NCBI GenBank assembly: GCA_963971305.1
Contig: OZ020309.1
Span: forward strand, 11,277,001-11,341,000
Length of the DNA stretch: 64,000 nucleotides
Source of the DNA: Arcuatula senhousia
Taxonomy: Eukaryota; Mollusca; Bivalvia; Mytilida; Mytilidae
Direction: 5' to 3'
Shown: piece after piece, positions 59,642 to 64,000 of the stretch
Layout: each line of letters starts with the position of its first letter
Numbering within the stretch: position 1 is the stretch's first letter
Translations under genes and position numbers: made by a program
The notes under the pieces: generated by a model
Databases searched by the model: none
Told to the model about the DNA's origin: nothing
Seen by the model: the letters and a program-made list of their open reading frames with translations, nothing else

Positions 59642-62600
59642 TTACCCCAAGTTACAGACACGTTGAAAGTCTTTTGAACAAGTCCATTGCCCATCACAAT
59701 GACACCAACACTTATATTGTCTACAGTTTTCCTCGACAACAAAGCCGCTATTTCCGGGCTTTTCCTTGCCGCGCACCATGCATTTCTGGCACTGCCCGAG
59801 GGCGCATAGATCTTGGGTACGTTGGGCCGGGCAATCCCACGAACCATTACAATTACAGTCGCAATCGAATTGGTTACACCCCTCCGTGTACTGGAATCGA
59901 TTGTTTGGTACGTATCTCTTTTCTTTGACGACACAGTCTCGACAAACTCTTCCACTGGATTGACAAATGTCCGTCGATGTGCAATCGAAAGAGCCGTCGC
60001 ATGCACAGGTACATTTTTTCAGACTGCATCCATCTATGTAGGAAAATGGCGCTCGTGCCTGGTATGTTTTCCCATTCACACGACATTCTTGGCAGGTATC
60101 CGCTCGAAGACCAGCGCATAAGTTTTCCGTTTCACTGGAAGGACATTTCCACGACCCATCACAGTTACATTCGCAATTATATCCAAAACATCCATCTTTA
60201 TATGAAAATGGTCCTACATTGTAAGGTCTGCCTTTTACGACACAGGTTGTACATTTGTTGCCTCTTCCGCCACAAATATCCTTCGTTCTGGCTGCTGGAC
60301 AATTAAACGATCCGTCGCATGCGCAGTCACAACTGAAGCGGTTGCATCCCTCGTCGTATTCAAAAATGGTGTTAGGAGGATAGGATTGTCCTTTGACTTG
60401 GCATTGTCTACATTGATTTGGGCAAATGTTTTCTGTTCTGTCCCCTGGGCAAGTCCATGATCCATCACATCGACATTCACAATTAAATCTGAAGCAATTG
60501 TTATCGAATTGGAAACGGGAATTTCCCCTATGTTGAACACCATTTACAATACAGTAACGACATCCGCGAGTGTCTGCTGCTGAGCCGGAAGTCTGTCCAG
60601 AACGAGATCGGATTTCAGTTATTGATTGTGATCCACCGAGAACAGTTTTACTGGAGGTTGTATGGGTAGAGGTACTGGTGTGAGTTTCTGTTCGAGTTTC
60701 TCGATTAGATCCTGATCCAGTTCTCTGCGTTTCTAAGGACGAAGTTCCGGATCCTACACTGGTCCTTGACGAAGAACCCGACCCTGTTTGACTGGATCCA
60801 GTTACAGCTGTACCGCCTGTATTCGTTGAGCCAGTTCTTTGAGAATCAGTGATAACTGTACGACTTGTTTCTGTTCTCAAATTGTTTCCAGGTCCACATA
60901 TTCTCTCTGTTCTAGACGCCGGGCAATTCCAAGATCCGTCGCAATTGCAATCACAGTTGTATCGGAAGCAGTCCTCGTCATAGGAAAATCGAGAGTTTCC
61001 GCGATATCTTCGCCCTTTAACCTTGCATTCGCGACATTGTCCTATATTCGTTGAACCAGTTCTTTGTGAATCGGTAACAACTGTGCGACTTGTTTCGATT
61101 TCTGTTCTTAAATTATTTCCCGATTCACATATTCTCTCTGTTCTAGATGCCGGACAATTCCACGATCCGTCGCAATTGCAATCACAGTTGTATTGGAAGC
61201 AGTTTTCATCGTAGGAAAATCTAGAGTTCCCGCGATATCTTCGCCCTTTAACCTCACATTCTCTACATTGTCCAGGCTGCGGTTGTGTATCACAAATCTT
61301 TTCTGTGCGGTCTGCAGGACAATTCCACGAACCATCGCAATTACAGTCGCAGTTGAATCGGAAGCAATCCTCGTCGTAAGAAAATTTAGAGTTTCCGCGA
61401 TATCTTTGGCCTTTAACCTCGCATTCGCGACATTGTCCTACATTCGTTGTACCCGCTCTTTGCTCTTCTGTTATAACTGCGCGACTTGTTTCTGTTCTCA
61501 AATTGCTTCCAGATTCACATATCCTCTCTGTTCTTGATGCCGGACAGTTCCAAGATCCGTCGCAATTGCAATCACAGTTGTATCGGAAGCAGTCTTCATC
61601 GTAGGAAAATCGTGAATTTCCGCGATATCTTCGCCCTTTTACTTCACATTCTCTACATTGTCCAGGCTGCGGTTGTGTATCACAAATCTTTTTTGTGCGG
61701 TCTGCAGGACAATTCCACGAACCATCGCAATTACAGTCGCAGTTAAATCGGAAGCAATCCTTATCGTAAGAAAATTTAGAGTTTCCGCGATATCTTTGGC
61801 CTTCAACATCGCATTCGCGACATTGTCCTACATTCGTTGTACCCGCTCTTTGCTCTTCTGTTATAACTGTGCGACTTGTTTCTGTTCTCAAATTGTTTCC
61901 TGGTCCACATATCCTCTCTGTTCTTGATGCCGGACAGTTCCAAGATCCGTCGCAATTGCAATCACAGTTGTATCGGAAGCAGTCTTCATCGTAGGAAAAT
62001 CGTGAATTTCCGCGATATCTTCGCCCTTTTACTTCACATTCTCTACATTGTCCAGGCTGCGGTTGTGTATCACAAATCTTTTCTGTGCGGTCTGCAGGAC
62101 AATTCCACGAACCATCGCAATTACAGTCACAGTTGAATCGGAAGCAGTCTTCATCGTAGGAAAATCGTGAGTTTCCGCGATATCTTCGCCCTTTAACTTC
62201 GCATTCACGACATTGTCCAGGTTGTGGTTGTGTATTACAAATTCGTTCTGTGCGATCTGCAGGACAATTCCATGACCCATCACACCTACAGTCACAGCTG
62301 TACCTGAAACAGTTTTCGTCATAGGAAAATCGAGAGTTCCCGCGGTATCTTTGACCCTTGACCTCACATTCACGACATTGGCTCTCTACTAACTCTAGTT
62401 GATCTGTGTTACAAATTCTTACTGTTCGTTCAGCGGGACAGTTCCATTTTCCTTCACAGTTGCAATCGCATGAGTACCGCAAGCAGTTTTCGTCATAAGA
62501 GAATTGTGTATTTGGTTGATAGACGTTCCCTTTGACCTCACATTGTTTACACTGTTCCTCACACGTGTTGATTATATCAGATACGGGGCAGCTGTATCGC

Positions 62601-62657
62601 CCGCTGCATGGACAAGTGCACTGGTATTTCCGGCATCGGTCAATGTCAATGGTGAAC
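59642..62657 (-). CDS. VWC-like multi-module extracellular protein, 3' exon
   Basis: A 3016-nt terminal exon follows the acceptor TTTTACAG (62659-62658) and encodes about 1005 residues. About 16 modules of roughly 45 residues follow the pattern CxxC, VKGxxYxxN, F.YDE.CF, CxCxCDGSW.CP, RT..IC (eight cysteines), as in von Willebrand factor type C domains. The first is split across the intron. Ser/Thr/Gly-rich linkers occur, the longest around TSTSTHTTSSKT. The C-terminus ends shortly after the last module with no membrane anchor. VWC arrays bind growth factors or build extracellular matrices; a matrix, mucus or adhesive role is inferred. The central modules are almost identical at DNA level. 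Confidence 0.85.
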
Positions 62658-62879
62658 CTGTAAAAGATCACTCATTAAATAATGATATGTTAATGTTAAA
62701 CTGCGAGTGTCCTTGCTTTAATTTACTCAAATGAAAAGAAAAGGGTAAAATATAAACTGCCTCAAAAATCGTTATTCTACTCACCAAGGACGCAATAACC
62801 TAAATTTAATAGAAATAGAACTTTTAAAAAATTGAATGCGTGTTGATACATGTATATTGTCCTATATAAACAAAAATAA

Positions 62880-63070
62880 AAATGACAACAAAGTTCCAGA
62901 CAATAAATTTTGCTACGCCTGACGCGCGTTTCGTCTATTCAAGACTCATCAGAGGCGCTCTGACATGTATTTTTTTAATAATTGTGTGGTACAGTTTTAA
63001 CTTATTTTTGCGGTTTACTATTGTTCATCTAAGTTCGGTAGTTCTGTTCTTACCTTTTATTGACTCTTTT
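62880..63070 (-). mobile_element. Penelope-like terminal fragment carrying a hammerhead
   Basis: On the - strand it contains GGTAAGAACAGAACTACCGAACTTAGATGAACAAT, given here as two parts: GGTAAGAACAGAACTACCG, then AACTTAGATGAACAAT. This matches the Penelope 3' region at 21024-21055, and the hammerhead follows. It thus ties the ribozyme to this Penelope family. Confidence 0.6.
62916..62957 (-). ncRNA. Type I hammerhead ribozyme motif in a gene intron
   Basis: Read on the - strand: stem I CGCCT pairs perfectly with AGGCG; the core is CTGATGA (62952-62946); stem II is GTCT/AGAC with a TGAAT loop; then GAAA; a two-pair stem III with loop GCGC; and the triplet GTC. The predicted cut lies between 62921 and 62920. 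All conserved core bases are present. Confidence 0.85.
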
Positions 63071-63356
63071 AATAAAAGGGACGTCACGTTTGAGGCTATA
63101 ATATGTTTGAAAACTGTATCAACAATAGCATATTTAATCTCTTTGATATAATTTTAACAGCATAAATTGACATAGTCAACAAAAACAAATCATGGCTAAA
63201 AACTTTAAAAATTTGATGTTGTCATCATGAAAACCAACCATAACTAAAACAGGTAATGTTGTCTTATTCATCATGAATCGAAAAAAGCAATTAAAAATAT
63301 TTATATTGTCTTTTTCTTATTCGAGTATCAACTTTCTTACAAAAATCATTGCATAC

Positions 63357-64000
63357 CTTGTATTAGGTTGGTACTCCTGGCCTCTCAATCGACAAGTCTT
63401 ACAGGTTTCTTTTTGACACGTGTTGGCCGGTCTCTGTCGTGGACACTCCCAAGTTCCGTCACAACTGCATCGACATCTGAACTTCTTACACCCGATGTCA
63501 AACTCAAACTCCGAATTTCCAGCATAGTACTGTTCCTGGACATTACACTGCATGCATCGACCTCGTCTATCGGCCTCGGATACTACCACACCCCCACGTC
63601 GCTCTTCGTACTCAGTATAGTAAGCCCCTACTTTAGTCGAGTCTGTGACAACGTTTGTAGACGAAGTTCGAGTCCCTGTAGATGTTGATGTTGACGTTGT
63701 GCGGGTTCCCGTTGATGTTGATGAAGTTCGAGTTCCCGTTGACGTCCCAGTCGTTGACGTACGAGATCCAGTAGAGGAAGTTCCTGTTTGTGTTGAACCT
63801 GTTGATGTGGTAACGGCAGCTGTATTACAAGTTCCTCCAATCTTGTTACCATTTTCGTCACAAATATTTTCCGGCTTGTCAGTTTGACAAGAGAATCGAC
63901 CATTGCAATTGCACGTACATGTATATCGTTTACAGCCCCTGTCCAGACAAAAGGGAACATCAATTTGCCTTTCGATACGATCAGCCACACATTTCTGACA
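63357..64000 (-). CDS. VWC-like multi-module extracellular protein, upstream exon (partial)
   Basis: The frame is open to the window edge, so the 5' end and any signal peptide are missing. It encodes the end of one module (CQKCVADRIERQIDVPFC, TCTCNCNGRFSC), a Thr/Ser/Gly mucin-like linker with repeated TGTRTSST-type units, one complete module (CMQCNVQEQYYAGN to RQRPANTC), and the start of the module split by the next intron. The linker is a likely O-glycosylation region. Splicing to 62657 is phase 2. Confidence 0.82.

Larger units (their letters stand above)
62658..63356 (-). other. Intron of the VWC-like gene
   Basis: Donor CAAG before GTATGC and acceptor TTTTACAG; the join is phase 2 and rebuilds an arginine codon inside a module. 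The intron contains a Penelope-related fragment (about 62880-63070) with a hammerhead in the sense strand of the gene. Confidence 0.8.

Noticed and set aside
59614..62373. Plus-strand and alternate-frame ORFs across the VWC-like exon
   Set aside because: They mirror the repeated codons of the minus-strand gene and show no independent protein signal.

Overview
The window is invertebrate nuclear DNA: AT-rich, intron-rich and full of nested mobile elements. A marine bivalve, most likely a mussel (Mytilus-like), is my best guess. The reasons are the very large GTPase gene, the VWC-like extracellular gene, Penelope-like elements carrying hammerhead ribozymes, and the style of the repeats. The species cannot be proved from the sequence alone. 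A run of 100 N at 58224-58323 is an assembly gap.

Two host loci stand out. On the + strand, a very large GTPase (VLIG/GVIN1-like) gene ends in one giant exon (39620-44385). Upstream, spread over about 20 kb (10703-31275), lie ten related short exons and one divergent one. All eleven are exactly 114 nt, all are phase 1-1, all are open, and all have AG/GT borders. Every one can be spliced in frame to the next and into the giant exon, so together they could encode an N-terminal array of 38-residue modules. I regard this as the most interesting system here. On the - strand, 59642 to the right edge encodes a long secreted-type protein of at least 18 cysteine-rich VWC-like modules; one of its introns holds a sense-oriented hammerhead ribozyme. 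A possible short first exon of another gene lies at 54418-54501.

The rest is mobile DNA. An apparently intact PIF/Harbinger transposon (3995-8146) carries a spliced HARBI1-type transposase and a divergent Myb/SANT-like partner. A tyrosine-recombinase element (31558-36619) has a gag-like CCHC gene and a split-direct-repeat layout, and is broken by a Penelope fragment with a 13-bp target duplication. A 5-kb long-inverted-repeat element (17943-22924) contains two tandem Penelope reverse transcriptase copies. Several non-autonomous DNA elements have TTAA or TTA target duplications (13975-15139, 27588-31074, 46026-46977, 51641-52192). There are also tRNA-derived SINEs, a GTTA-tailed retroposon and several families with internal tandem repeats.

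Because the VLIG exon array arose by duplication, its introns act as internal empty-site controls. They show that two of the transposons inserted cleanly after the duplications.
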